Shown piece after piece: positions 1 to 8,898 of a stretch of DNA of 64,000 bases (the stretch's first letter is position 1; the number at the start of each line of letters is the position of its first letter). The stretch covers positions 62,001 to 126,000 of the forward strand of contig NZ_LMRR01000009.1 in assembly GCF_001426085.1 (NCBI RefSeq). The letters run 5' to 3'. This stretch comes from Rhodococcus sp. Leaf278 (GTDB lineage: Bacteria; Actinomycetota; Actinomycetes; Mycobacteriales; Mycobacteriaceae). The position numbers and the translations under genes are program-made. The notes beneath the pieces were generated by a model that worked only from the letters and a program-made list of their open reading frames with translations, was not told the origin of the DNA and searched no databases.

Positions 1-1
1 A

Positions 2-319
2 TCCGAGCGACGTGGTGAGGTTCTGCGTGCCTTCGCCTCGGTGGTGGGGCCGCGCGCTCTGGAGCCGACCGAATGGATCGAACTGGACTGGACCCGCGAG
101 CAATGGACGCGTGGTGGGCCGACCGCGGTGTTGACGCCCGGCGTCTTGACCGGGCTGGGTCGGTGGCGCGACGTTCCGTTCGGACGGGTGCGGTGGGCCG
201 GTGCAGAACACTCCGACTATTGGAACGGATATATGGACGGCGCCGTGCGATCGGGTGAAAAGGCCGCAGCAGAAATACTTTCGACCGAAGGAGAACTCTC
301 GTGGAACAACGCTTCGTAG
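2..319 (+). CDS. flavin monoamine oxidase family protein, C-terminal part (5' end outside window)
   Basis: The reading frame is open from the first bases of the window and stops at 319. The visible 105 residues end in WAGAEHSDYWNGYMDGAVRSG, the C-terminal FAD-binding signature of the flavin amine oxidase family, which oxidatively deaminates amines with O2. The stop lies 19 bp inside the next gene, so this is the upstream member of an overlapping + strand operon with the SRPBCC, kinase and aldolase genes. The substrate cannot be judged because the N-terminal Rossmann and substrate domains are missing. Confidence 0.85.
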   Translation, partial: SERRGEVLRAFASVVGPRALEPTEWIELDWTREQWTRGGPTAVLTPGVLTGLGRWRDVPFGRVRWAGAEHSDYWNGYMDGAVRSGEKAAAEILSTEGELSWNNAS

Positions 320-780
320 TCTCGGCCCACCGCACACTCTCGGCGAGTCCGGAGGAAGTCTGGGCACTGACCGCCGACACCAGCCGCTACGCGGAATGGG
401 TGTCCGACGTCCGTACCGTCACCGCCCATCACGGCACCGCTCGTACCGGTGGTGTGTACACCGAGGAAGTGGCGGCGCTCGGACGCTTCACCACTCACGC
501 CACGTGGACCGTCCGGCATCTGGAACCGAACCGACTGCGAGTCGATTCGGGTCAGGGATTCGCGCCGCTCACCAACGTGGCGAACGTCTTTCGCTTCGCA
601 CCGCTCAGCGGCGGAACCTCCACCGCGATGACCTTCGAGTTCTGGTTCGATGTGGCTCCGAGCTGGGTGGGACGTATTGTGCGGCCGATCGCGACCGCCG
701 GGATGTCCGCACGATTCGACGTTTCGATGTGCAACCTCGAGGCGCTGATCCTGTCCGAACGAACAGCGACGATCCGATGA
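301..780 (+). CDS. SRPBCC family protein (polyketide cyclase/START-like fold)
   Basis: This 159-residue protein has the pattern of the SRPBCC/Bet v1-like fold: an N-terminal strand (FVVSAHRTLSASPEEVWAL), a helix with the aromatic tract YAEWVSDV, and a long C-terminal helix after residue 120. Such proteins bind hydrophobic ligands; some are cyclases or hydrolases. The GTG start at 301 is preceded by a good ribosome site (AAGGAG near 288) and overlaps the amine oxidase end. It ends in an ATGA overlap with the PfkB kinase. The actual ligand is unknown. Confidence 0.8.
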   Translation: MEQRFVVSAHRTLSASPEEVWALTADTSRYAEWVSDVRTVTAHHGTARTGGVYTEEVAALGRFTTHATWTVRHLEPNRLRVDSGQGFAPLTNVANVFRFAPLSGGTSTAMTFEFWFDVAPSWVGRIVRPIATAGMSARFDVSMCNLEALILSERTATIR

Positions 781-1712
781 GAGAATCGGCCGAAGTCCTC
801 ACCCTCGGGGTGCACGTGCTCGACACTCTGGTGCGGCCGGTCACCGAGATACCCGACGGTCAGCAGGCCGCACTGGCGGAGCAGATCGCGATGTCGGCGG
901 CGGGAACGGCCGGTGGCACCGCCCTGGTGCTGGCCCGGCTCGGTGCCGCTGTACACACCGCAGGAGTCGTCGGTACTGATTCGGCAGGCACGTTCTTGCT
1001 GCAAATCCTCGCCGACGACGGAGTGGACGTCTCCTTGGTGCACCGTATGGACGGGGTGCAGACCTCGGCGTCGGTGTTGCCGATTCGGCCGGATGGCTCG
1101 CGACCGGCCTTGCATGTGATCGGTGCCAATGGCTATCTGTCTCAGCATGTTCCGTGGAACATGTTTCACAACGTCGACTTCCTGCATCTCGGCGGACCCG
1201 AGTTCTTCGGACCGGACACCGCGCGCGACATCGCTCGTCGCGCTCACGAGGACGGCGTCGTCGTCACCGTCGACAGTCTGGCACCGTCCGTTCCCGAGGG
1301 CCTCGGTGCTTTCGCACCCGCACTCCCGTACGTCGACTACCTGCTGCCGAACGACGAGCAGGTTCTCGGCTGGACCGGCTGTGCGACCCTCGAGGATGGA
1401 TGCCGCCGACTGCTCGAACTCGGTGCGTCCTGCGTCGTCGCCACTGCCGGGGCGTCGCCCACACTCGTCGTGACGGCCGACGACGCCGTCGAAGTTTCCG
1501 CGTACGCCGTGGACGTGGTGGATACCAGTGGATGCGGAGATGCGTTCTCGGCAGGGTTCGTTCGTGGCCTGTCGCTGAGCATGAGCGTCGTCGAGTCAGC
1601 GGAACTGGGCAATGCGACCGCGGCGCAAGTGGCGCAGGGTCTCGGTACGGATTTCGGCACCTATGACCTCGAATTCGTTCGGAAGTTCGCTCGCACGTGC
1701 AGGACCACCTGA
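777..1712 (+). CDS. PfkB-family carbohydrate/nucleoside kinase
   Basis: This 311-residue protein is the usual size for the ribokinase/PfkB family. It has the N-terminal GTAGGTALVLARLG signature and a C-terminal DTSGCGDAFSAGF motif, in which the Asp of GCGD is the expected catalytic base; the family usually has GAGD. It should phosphorylate a sugar or sugar-like alcohol with ATP. I chose the ATG at 777 because it overlaps the previous stop (ATGA) and the PfkB fold begins there; the open frame runs back to 201 but that part overlaps two genes. Pairing with a class II aldolase suggests a phosphorylate-then-cleave route, which is inference. Confidence 0.85.
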   Translation: MRESAEVLTLGVHVLDTLVRPVTEIPDGQQAALAEQIAMSAAGTAGGTALVLARLGAAVHTAGVVGTDSAGTFLLQILADDGVDVSLVHRMDGVQTSASVLPIRPDGSRPALHVIGANGYLSQHVPWNMFHNVDFLHLGGPEFFGPDTARDIARRAHEDGVVVTVDSLAPSVPEGLGAFAPALPYVDYLLPNDEQVLGWTGCATLEDGCRRLLELGASCVVATAGASPTLVVTADDAVEVSAYAVDVVDTSGCGDAFSAGFVRGLSLSMSVVESAELGNATAAQVAQGLGTDFGTYDLEFVRKFARTCRTT

Positions 1713-2374
1713 TGTCGACCGACACCGGTGAAGTCCGGGAGTCCGTCGCGGCGATCGCCCGGCACCTGGGCCGACGGGGTCTGGTACTCGGTACCGCCGG
1801 CAACGTCAGCGCACGTGTGGATGATGTGGTGGCGGTGACGGCGACCGGCCTGGTGCTGGCAGACGCCACGATCGAGGACATCACGCTCGTCGGGATGGAC
1901 GGCGTCGTGCGCGCAGGTGCGTGCCAACCGACATCGGAACTGGGCCTGCACCTGGGCATCTACGCATCGTCCGAGGTTCGGGCGGTGGTGCATGCGCATT
2001 CTTCTGCGGCCGTGGCACTTTCGCTCGTCGCGGACGAGCTGCCGCCCGTGCATTACGCGCAGCTGGCACTCGGCGGCAGGGTTCCGGTGGTGCCGTTCGC
2101 GCCGTTCGGCACCGCCGAGCTCGCGAACGCGGTGGTGGCGGCGATGCAGTCGAGGTCGGCGGTGATCATGGCCCACCACGGATCGGTGGCCACCGGACAC
2201 GACCTCGGTTCGGCGCTGTCGAACATAGAACTGCTCGAATGGCTCTGCGAGGTATACCTATCGGCCGCGTCGGTTGCACACCCGCGTGCCCTGAGCGACG
2301 AACAGTTCGAGGCGACTCTGAACGAGGTGGTGCGTCGAAACTACGGATTCCCGGCACCTGCGCGGACAGACTGA
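1712..2374 (+). CDS. class II aldolase/adducin family protein
   Basis: This 220-residue protein resembles L-fuculose-phosphate/ribulose-phosphate aldolases. It has TAGNVSARV near the N-terminus (phosphate-binding loop region), the zinc-ligand pair in VVHAHSSA, and a further His in AHHGSVATG. It would perform retro-aldol cleavage or epimerisation of a phosphorylated sugar. The ATG at 1712 shares one base with the kinase stop; an in-frame GTG at 1697 is an alternative. It is the last gene of the + strand operon and converges on the acyl-CoA ligase, 43 bp away. The substrate is not identifiable. Confidence 0.85.
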   Translation: MSTDTGEVRESVAAIARHLGRRGLVLGTAGNVSARVDDVVAVTATGLVLADATIEDITLVGMDGVVRAGACQPTSELGLHLGIYASSEVRAVVHAHSSAAVALSLVADELPPVHYAQLALGGRVPVVPFAPFGTAELANAVVAAMQSRSAVIMAHHGSVATGHDLGSALSNIELLEWLCEVYLSAASVAHPRALSDEQFEATLNEVVRRNYGFPAPARTD

Positions 2375-2417
2375 CCGAGTACCGGTACGGCCGACCGCCG
2401 TGCGCGGACCTCGGTGG

Positions 2418-3965
<1,548 letters not shown>

Positions 3966-4028
3966 GGTGAGGTCCCTTGTGGAAGACGGGGCGACGTGCG
4001 CCCGGGTGAATACGGTCACAGTTCCACC

Positions 4029-4049
4029 TTGTTGGCGTAGTGTCAATAG
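4029..4049. promoter_or_regulatory. candidate TetR operator in front of acyl-CoA ligase
   Basis: The site contains TTGGC-GTAGT-GTCAA, an imperfect inverted repeat. Its flanks match the site at 8150-8170: TTGTTGGCGYARTGYCAATA covers both, differing only at the three degenerate positions. It lies 64 bp upstream of the ligase start and just after the TetR gene. Binding by the TetR protein encoded at 4100-4720 is inference. Confidence 0.6.
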
Positions 4050-4099
4050 TGGCGGCATGTGATGACGGTTGGAGGCACACTTCGAAAAGGGTTGCCCGG

Positions 4100-4720
4100 C
4101 TAACGTTCTGGGGCGTCGTCGAGAGAACGTGCCGTAGCGAGAACGGTAACGAGCACGTCCGTTAGCAGTATTTCGACCTGTTCGCGGGTCAGAGTGCCCC
4201 GCACCAGCCACTCGCGGCCTGCTGCCTTGACCATGCCGCCGAAAGCCCGCACTGCCGACGTGGCGATGCGTCGGTCGCCCCGGCGCGCCTCGAAAGCAGT
4301 TGCGTCCAAAACGCGTTCGGCGGCAAGGTCGTCGGCGTCGTCCAGAATCTGGGCCACCTGTTCGTCCACGCCCGAGCCGCTCGCCACCGATACCCACGCT
4401 GTTCCGTGTGTCTCTATGACGCCCACCAGCCAGTGCACACTGCCACGTGCGCGCTCTTCGAGCGAACCAGTGGGCAGATGAACATCCTCGATCGGCGGCA
4501 CGGTGACCAGATAGCGAACGCACTCGAGATACAGATCGCGTTTACCGCCGATGTAGTGGTGGATGAGCCCGCGTGCGACACCCGCAGACGCCGCCACGTC
4601 GGCCATCGACACCTCGGCGTACGGCTTGTCGCCGAACAACCGGACGGCGGCGGCCAGAATCTGCGTTCGGCGCTCGTCCGGTTCCAGGCGGTTCCACTTG
4701 GGTGTACTTGCAGCCGGCAT
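4100..4720 (-). CDS. TetR/AcrR family regulator, likely fatty-acid degradation repressor
   Basis: This 206-residue protein has an N-terminal TetR helix-turn-helix (about residues 15-60: RRTQILAAAVRLFG, then VSMADVAASAGVARGLIHHYIGGKRDLY) and an all-helical ligand-binding part. The ATG at 4720 has a GAGAA ribosome-site-like stretch just upstream; an ATG at 4729 is possible. It sits 37 bp downstream of the FadB-type gene in the same direction and in front of the acyl-CoA ligase. Two matching palindromes, at 4029-4049 and 8150-8170, bracket the region and are its probable targets. Acyl-CoA as the inducing ligand is inferred from neighbours. Confidence 0.88.
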   Translation of the reverse strand: MPAASTPKWNRLEPDERRTQILAAAVRLFGDKPYAEVSMADVAASAGVARGLIHHYIGGKRDLYLECVRYLVTVPPIEDVHLPTGSLEERARGSVHWLVGVIETHGTAWVSVASGSGVDEQVAQILDDADDLAAERVLDATAFEARRGDRRIATSAVRAFGGMVKAAGREWLVRGTLTREQVEILLTDVLVTVLATARSLDDAPER

Positions 4721-4757
4721 GGTTCTCATGATTGCACCGAAGCGACCGAGCGTGACC

Positions 4758-6932
4758 TCAGAGGTACCGCTCGGTGCGTGAACGCAGCGAGCTCGGTACG
4801 ACGAACCTGTCGCCGTACCGAGCCTGCAGCTGGTCGGCTCGGCGCACGAATCCCGGAAGTCCGCCGTCGAACTGATTGACGAACTGCAACACACCGCCGG
4901 TCCAGGCCGGGAAGCCGATACCGAGAATGGAACCGATATTGGCGTCGGCGACGCTTCGTAGGACGCCCTCGTCGAGGCACGCGATCGAATCCAACGATGG
5001 GGCGACGAGCATCCGATCCATCATGTCCTCGAACGGAATTCCGTGATCGGGGCGGTGGTAGTGCTCCATCAGGCCCGGCCACAATCCGAGCTTGGTGCCG
5101 TCCTTGGCGTACTCGTAGAACCCGCGTCCTGCCTTGCGACCCGGACGGTCCAACTCGTCGACCAAGCGATCGACCAGGGCGTACGAATTCGAGACGATCC
5201 ATGGGCGACCCTCGGCGTGAGCAGCTTCGGCCATGCCCTCACGGATGTGTCGGGACAGGGTCAACGAAATCTCGTCCATCAGAGCCAGCGCACCGGACGG
5301 GTAGCCGGCCTCGAGCGCGGCCTGCTCGACGGTCGCAGGGTGCACGCCCTCGGCGACCAGTGAGATAGCCTCGTCCATGAATCGGCCGATGACGCGGGTG
5401 GTGAAGAAGCCGTGGCTGTCTCCGACGACGATAGGTGTCTTGCCGATCAACCGAACGAAGTCGAAGGCGCGGGCCAGTGCAGAGTCACTGGTGCGTTCCC
5501 CTACGACTATCTCCACCAACGGCATCTTGTCCACGGGGGAGAAGAAGTGCGTGCCGATGAAGTTCGAGGTTCGTGTCACGCCCTTCGACAATTCGGTGAT
5601 GGGCAGCGTCGAGGTGTTGGAGCACAGCAGTGCGTCGGCGGTCAGGTACTTGTCGACCGCCTCGAAAGCACTCTGCTTGACGGCGGCATCCTCGAACACG
5701 GCCTCGACCACCAGATCGCACCCCTCGGCATCGGCCGCGTCGGAACTGGGCGTGATGAGCGCGAGCACCGCATCGGCGTCGGCCTGGGTCGTGCGTCCGT
5801 TTGCGATAGCTTTGCCGAGAGTCGCACGTGCGTAATCCTTTCCGCGCTCGGCGGACTCGATCGAGACGTCGCGGAGGATCACCGGAACCTGTGCCGAGGC
5901 GACGACGTAGGCAATGGCGGCACCCATCATTCCGGCCCCGATCACCAGCACCTTGTCGGGGACGCGATGGGGTTCGGCCGACGGGCGGGAAGCACCCTTG
6001 GTGATGGAGCCGAGATCGAAGAACATCGACTGGATGAGGTTGCCCGAGATTGGCCCGCAGGCCAGCGAGGTGCAGTGGCGAGTTTCGACGAGCGAGGCGG
6101 CCGCGAAATCGAGCACCGCCCCGTCCACAGCCGCGGCAACCACCGCGATCGGAGCGGGCATCGGCGCGCCCTTGACCTGCTTCCGCACCGTGGCTGTGAA
6201 GGCCGACAGCTGTGCGGCCACGGCCGGCGACTCCGCGGTGCCACCGGGAACTGTGAATCCATCTCTGTCCCAGGGTTGTACAGCGTCAGGGTTGGCAGAG
6301 ATCCAGGCACGCGCGTTCGCCATCATCTGCTCGTGGGTGTCGACGACCTCGTCGACGAGTCCATGTTCGAGTGCCTGGCTGGGCCGGTATCGCTGACCCT
6401 GGCCCAGTACCGTGGTCAGCGCTGTGACGATGCCGAACATGCGGACGGTTCTGGTGACTCCGCCGGCCCCGGGCAGCAACCCGAGGGTGACCTCGGGTAA
6501 CCCGAACCGAGCGGTGCTGTTGTTCAACGTAATTCGACGGTGGCAGGCCAGGGCGATCTCGAAGCCGCCGCCGAGTGCGGTGCCGCCGAGTGCTGCCACA
6601 ACCGGTTTGCCGAGCGTCTCGAGACGGCGGAACTTGTCCTTGGTGAAATCGAGTGCGTCGGCGATGGCCGCGTGGTCGGATGGACCGGCGTCGCGCAGCA
6701 ATTCGAGGTCGCCGCCGGAGAAGAACGAATCCTTCCCCGAGGTGATGATGATGCCGTCGTAGGCATCGAGGTTGGTCTCGATCCAGTCGACGGTCTGCGC
6801 GAGCGATTCACCGAATGCAGCGTTCATGGTGTTGGTGGACTGCGTCGGGTCGTCGATCGTCAGGACGAGGATTCGGTCGGTGCCGACCTCTCCGGTGATG
6901 GTGGAAGTCTGTAGCGCGGTTGAGCTGTTCAT
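4758..6932 (-). CDS. fadB: 3-hydroxyacyl-CoA dehydrogenase/enoyl-CoA hydratase bifunctional protein (FadB-type)
   Basis: This 724-residue protein has two parts. The N-terminal crotonase domain (about 1-200) contains SFFSGGDLELL, GTALGGGFEIAL and LPEVTLGLLPGAGG, which form the oxyanion hole and the catalytic Glu region. The dehydrogenase part (from about 325) has the NAD loop VIGAGMMGAAIA, SNTSTLPI and HFFSPVDKMPLVEIV with the catalytic His. It hydrates enoyl-CoA and oxidises the 3-hydroxyacyl-CoA. The gene follows the acyl-CoA dehydrogenase by 24 bp with a GAGG ribosome site, so they form one transcript. No thiolase (FadA) gene lies beside it, unlike many fadBA operons. Confidence 0.93.
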   Translation of the reverse strand: MNSSTALQTSTITGEVGTDRILVLTIDDPTQSTNTMNAAFGESLAQTVDWIETNLDAYDGIIITSGKDSFFSGGDLELLRDAGPSDHAAIADALDFTKDKFRRLETLGKPVVAALGGTALGGGFEIALACHRRITLNNSTARFGLPEVTLGLLPGAGGVTRTVRMFGIVTALTTVLGQGQRYRPSQALEHGLVDEVVDTHEQMMANARAWISANPDAVQPWDRDGFTVPGGTAESPAVAAQLSAFTATVRKQVKGAPMPAPIAVVAAAVDGAVLDFAAASLVETRHCTSLACGPISGNLIQSMFFDLGSITKGASRPSAEPHRVPDKVLVIGAGMMGAAIAYVVASAQVPVILRDVSIESAERGKDYARATLGKAIANGRTTQADADAVLALITPSSDAADAEGCDLVVEAVFEDAAVKQSAFEAVDKYLTADALLCSNTSTLPITELSKGVTRTSNFIGTHFFSPVDKMPLVEIVVGERTSDSALARAFDFVRLIGKTPIVVGDSHGFFTTRVIGRFMDEAISLVAEGVHPATVEQAALEAGYPSGALALMDEISLTLSRHIREGMAEAAHAEGRPWIVSNSYALVDRLVDELDRPGRKAGRGFYEYAKDGTKLGLWPGLMEHYHRPDHGIPFEDMMDRMLVAPSLDSIACLDEGVLRSVADANIGSILGIGFPAWTGGVLQFVNQFDGGLPGFVRRADQLQARYGDRFVVPSSLRSRTERYL

Positions 6933-6956
6933 CGGATCCTCAGGTCGGTGCGAGTA

Positions 6957-8117
6957 CTAGAGAGAGCGAGAGATGAGGTCTTTCATGACTTCGTTGGCAC
7001 CGGCGTAGATGCGGGCGATACGGCCATCGACGAACATTCGGGCGATGGGGTACTCCTCCATGTAGCCGTAGCCGCCGAAGAGTTGCAGGCAACGGTCGAC
7101 CACTTCGAACTGTCGGTCGGTGGTCCAGTACTTGACCATCGCGGCCGTCGACACGTCGAGGGAACCCGAAATGTGCTTGGCCAGTGCGTCGTCGACGAAG
7201 GTGCGAACGACGCGGCCGATGGTTGCGCATTCGGCAAGCTCGAATTTCGTGTTCTGCAGGTCGAACAGGGTCTTGCCGAAGGCGCTGCGCGACTTGGTGT
7301 AGTCGACGGTCTGTGCGACGGCGGCGTCGATCATCGCTGCGGCAGCGATGCCGCAGATGAGGCGTTCCTGGGGGAGTTGCTGCATCAACTGCGCGAAGCC
7401 TCGGCCCTCTGCTTCGCCCAGCAGGTTCGCGGCAGGGATTCGGAGTTCATCGAAGGTGAGTTCGGCTGTGTCCTGCCCCTTCTGGCCGATCTTGTGCAGC
7501 ACGCGTCCGCGGTGAAAACCGTCGGTGTCGTCGGAGACTTCGGCGACGAGCAGCGACAGCCCTCGCGCTCCGGCAGCCGGATCGGTTGTGGCGGCGATGA
7601 TGATCAGGTCGCAGTGAGCTCCGTTGGAGATGAACGTCTTTCCGCCCGTGACCACGTAATCGTCGCCGTCGCGTACCGCGCGGGTGGTGATGCCCTGAAG
7701 GTCGGATCCGGTGCCCGGTTCGGTCATCGCGATCGCGCCGATCCACTCTCCCGAGCACAGCTTCGGCAGCCACTGCTGCTTCTTTTCCTCGGAGGCGTAG
7801 GCCAGGAGGTAGTGCGGAACGATGCCGCTGTGCACGCCGAGTTGCATGGCCGAGTCGCCGGAGCGAACCTGCTCCTCGAACAGCACCGCCTCATGGCGGA
7901 AGTCGCCACCGCCACCGCCGTACTGCTCGGGTACCGACATGCCGAGCAGCCCTAGGCTGCCTGCGGTTCGGTACACCTCGCGGCTGGGCCGTCCGGCCGC
8001 GGCGAATTCCTCGCGACGGGGCGCGACCTCCTTCTCGAAGAATCCTCGGGCGAGCTGTCTGACATCGGAGAGTTCGGTGGTGAGGTCGTCACTGGTGCGG
8101 TCTGCGAGTGCAGTCAT
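6957..8117 (-). CDS. acyl-CoA dehydrogenase
   Basis: This 386-residue protein has the usual acyl-CoA dehydrogenase length and signatures: AIAMTEPGTGSDLQG (about 128-142), GGKTFISNGAHCD, and FGGYGYMEEYP near the C-terminus. It oxidises acyl-CoA to 2-enoyl-CoA with FAD and passes electrons to ETF. The C-terminal segment reads IYAGANEVMK, so the medium-chain-type catalytic Glu (YEG) is absent; Glu251 in QERLICG is in the place used by isovaleryl- and long-chain-type enzymes. It is the first gene of the - strand beta-oxidation operon, with the shared TetR operator 33 bp upstream of its start. Confidence 0.93.
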   Translation of the reverse strand: MTALADRTSDDLTTELSDVRQLARGFFEKEVAPRREEFAAAGRPSREVYRTAGSLGLLGMSVPEQYGGGGGDFRHEAVLFEEQVRSGDSAMQLGVHSGIVPHYLLAYASEEKKQQWLPKLCSGEWIGAIAMTEPGTGSDLQGITTRAVRDGDDYVVTGGKTFISNGAHCDLIIIAATTDPAAGARGLSLLVAEVSDDTDGFHRGRVLHKIGQKGQDTAELTFDELRIPAANLLGEAEGRGFAQLMQQLPQERLICGIAAAAMIDAAVAQTVDYTKSRSAFGKTLFDLQNTKFELAECATIGRVVRTFVDDALAKHISGSLDVSTAAMVKYWTTDRQFEVVDRCLQLFGGYGYMEEYPIARMFVDGRIARIYAGANEVMKDLISRSL

Positions 8118-8149
8118 GGTGGGTCCTTGGCTCGACGCGCGCCCGCTTC

Positions 8150-8170
8150 TTGTTGGCGCAATGCCAATAA
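8150..8170. promoter_or_regulatory. candidate TetR operator in front of acyl-CoA dehydrogenase
   Basis: The core TTGGC-GCAAT-GCCAA is a perfect 5-bp inverted repeat. With its flanks it matches the site at 4029-4049 at 18 of 21 positions. It lies 33 bp upstream of the acyl-CoA dehydrogenase start, where a repressor would block that promoter. It is unlike the palindromes at 8255-8296 of the divergent TetR gene, so the two TetR proteins likely have separate targets. Confidence 0.62.
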
Positions 8171-8245
8171 CGATGCACCGACGTGCCTGCGGATGTCAAC
8201 AGCGGGCGGGTCGACTCGATCCAGCTGGTCCGGGACAAGTCGGTG

Positions 8246-8296
8246 TTGACACAGGTACTTGCGCGAGTACTTTGTTACTCATGCAAGTACCACTTG
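8246..8296 (+). promoter_or_regulatory. promoter with two palindromes for the second TetR gene; likely leaderless transcript
   Basis: A TTGACA -35 element (8246-8251) is followed after 16 bp by TACTTT (8268-8273), which would place transcription start at about 8280, at the ATG at 8281. The palindrome GTACTTGCGCGAGTAC (8255-8270, one mismatched pair) fills the spacer, and CAAGT-ACC-ACTTG (8284-8296) covers the first codons. Both are placed for autorepression. No ribosome site precedes the ATG, as expected of a leaderless mRNA. Confidence 0.5.
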
Positions 8297-8892
8297 AGCG
8301 GCAATCGGTCACCAACCGGGCGCGACGCGAACAGATCGTCGCTGCCACCGTCGAGGTGATCGCCTCCGGGGGGTATCGCGCAGCCACGTTCCAGGCCATA
8401 GCCGCACGCGCCGGGATCAAGTCGACGCGGACCATCTCCTACCACTTCGCCGGTCGCGACGAGCTCATCGAGGCAGTGGTCGACAGCATCTTCTCGACCG
8501 TCCGAAGCTTCATGTCCGGTAGGTCGGCAGGTCCGTTCGGCTCGGCCGGCGACGCTCTGGAGAGCGCCATCAGAACTACGGTGGCGCTGAACTCCGCACA
8601 CGGATCGTCCATGCAGGCGCTGATGAGCATCTTTCTCGAGCATCACCCTGAAGGAGGGTGGGCCGCCTACGGACCCGCCGAAGAGTCGGCCGCGATGTCG
8701 CCGATCCAGCAGATTCTGACCGATGGTCAGAACTCCGGCGAGTTCACCGAGTTCGATACGTCGATCATGGCCGCCACCATTCAGCGCTCACTCGACGGCA
8801 TCGCCTTTCTGCTGCGGACCCATCCGGACCTGAATCTGGACCACTACGCGGACGAACTGGTGGCGACCTTCCGCCGTGCTACGAAAGGCTGA
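8281..8892 (+). CDS. TetR/AcrR family transcriptional regulator
   Basis: This 203-residue protein has a TetR DNA-binding domain at about residues 10-60 (ARREQIVAATVEVIASGG, then FQAIAARAGIKSTRTISYHFAGRDELIE) and a helical C-terminal domain of unknown ligand. The ATG at 8281 is chosen because the domain starts there and the -10-like element lies just 7 bp upstream; the longer open frame overlaps the divergent acyl-CoA dehydrogenase. Its stop is 6 bp before the membrane-protein start, so the two are probably one operon and this protein likely controls the membrane protein and itself. Confidence 0.85.
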   Translation: MQVPLERQSVTNRARREQIVAATVEVIASGGYRAATFQAIAARAGIKSTRTISYHFAGRDELIEAVVDSIFSTVRSFMSGRSAGPFGSAGDALESAIRTTVALNSAHGSSMQALMSIFLEHHPEGGWAAYGPAEESAAMSPIQQILTDGQNSGEFTEFDTSIMAATIQRSLDGIAFLLRTHPDLNLDHYADELVATFRRATKG

Positions 8893-8898
8893 TCCTCG

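Noticed and set aside
201-776. 192-residue N-terminal extension of the PfkB kinase frame
   Set aside because: It overlaps the SRPBCC gene and the amine oxidase end, and has no domain; the kinase starts at the ATGA overlap at 777.
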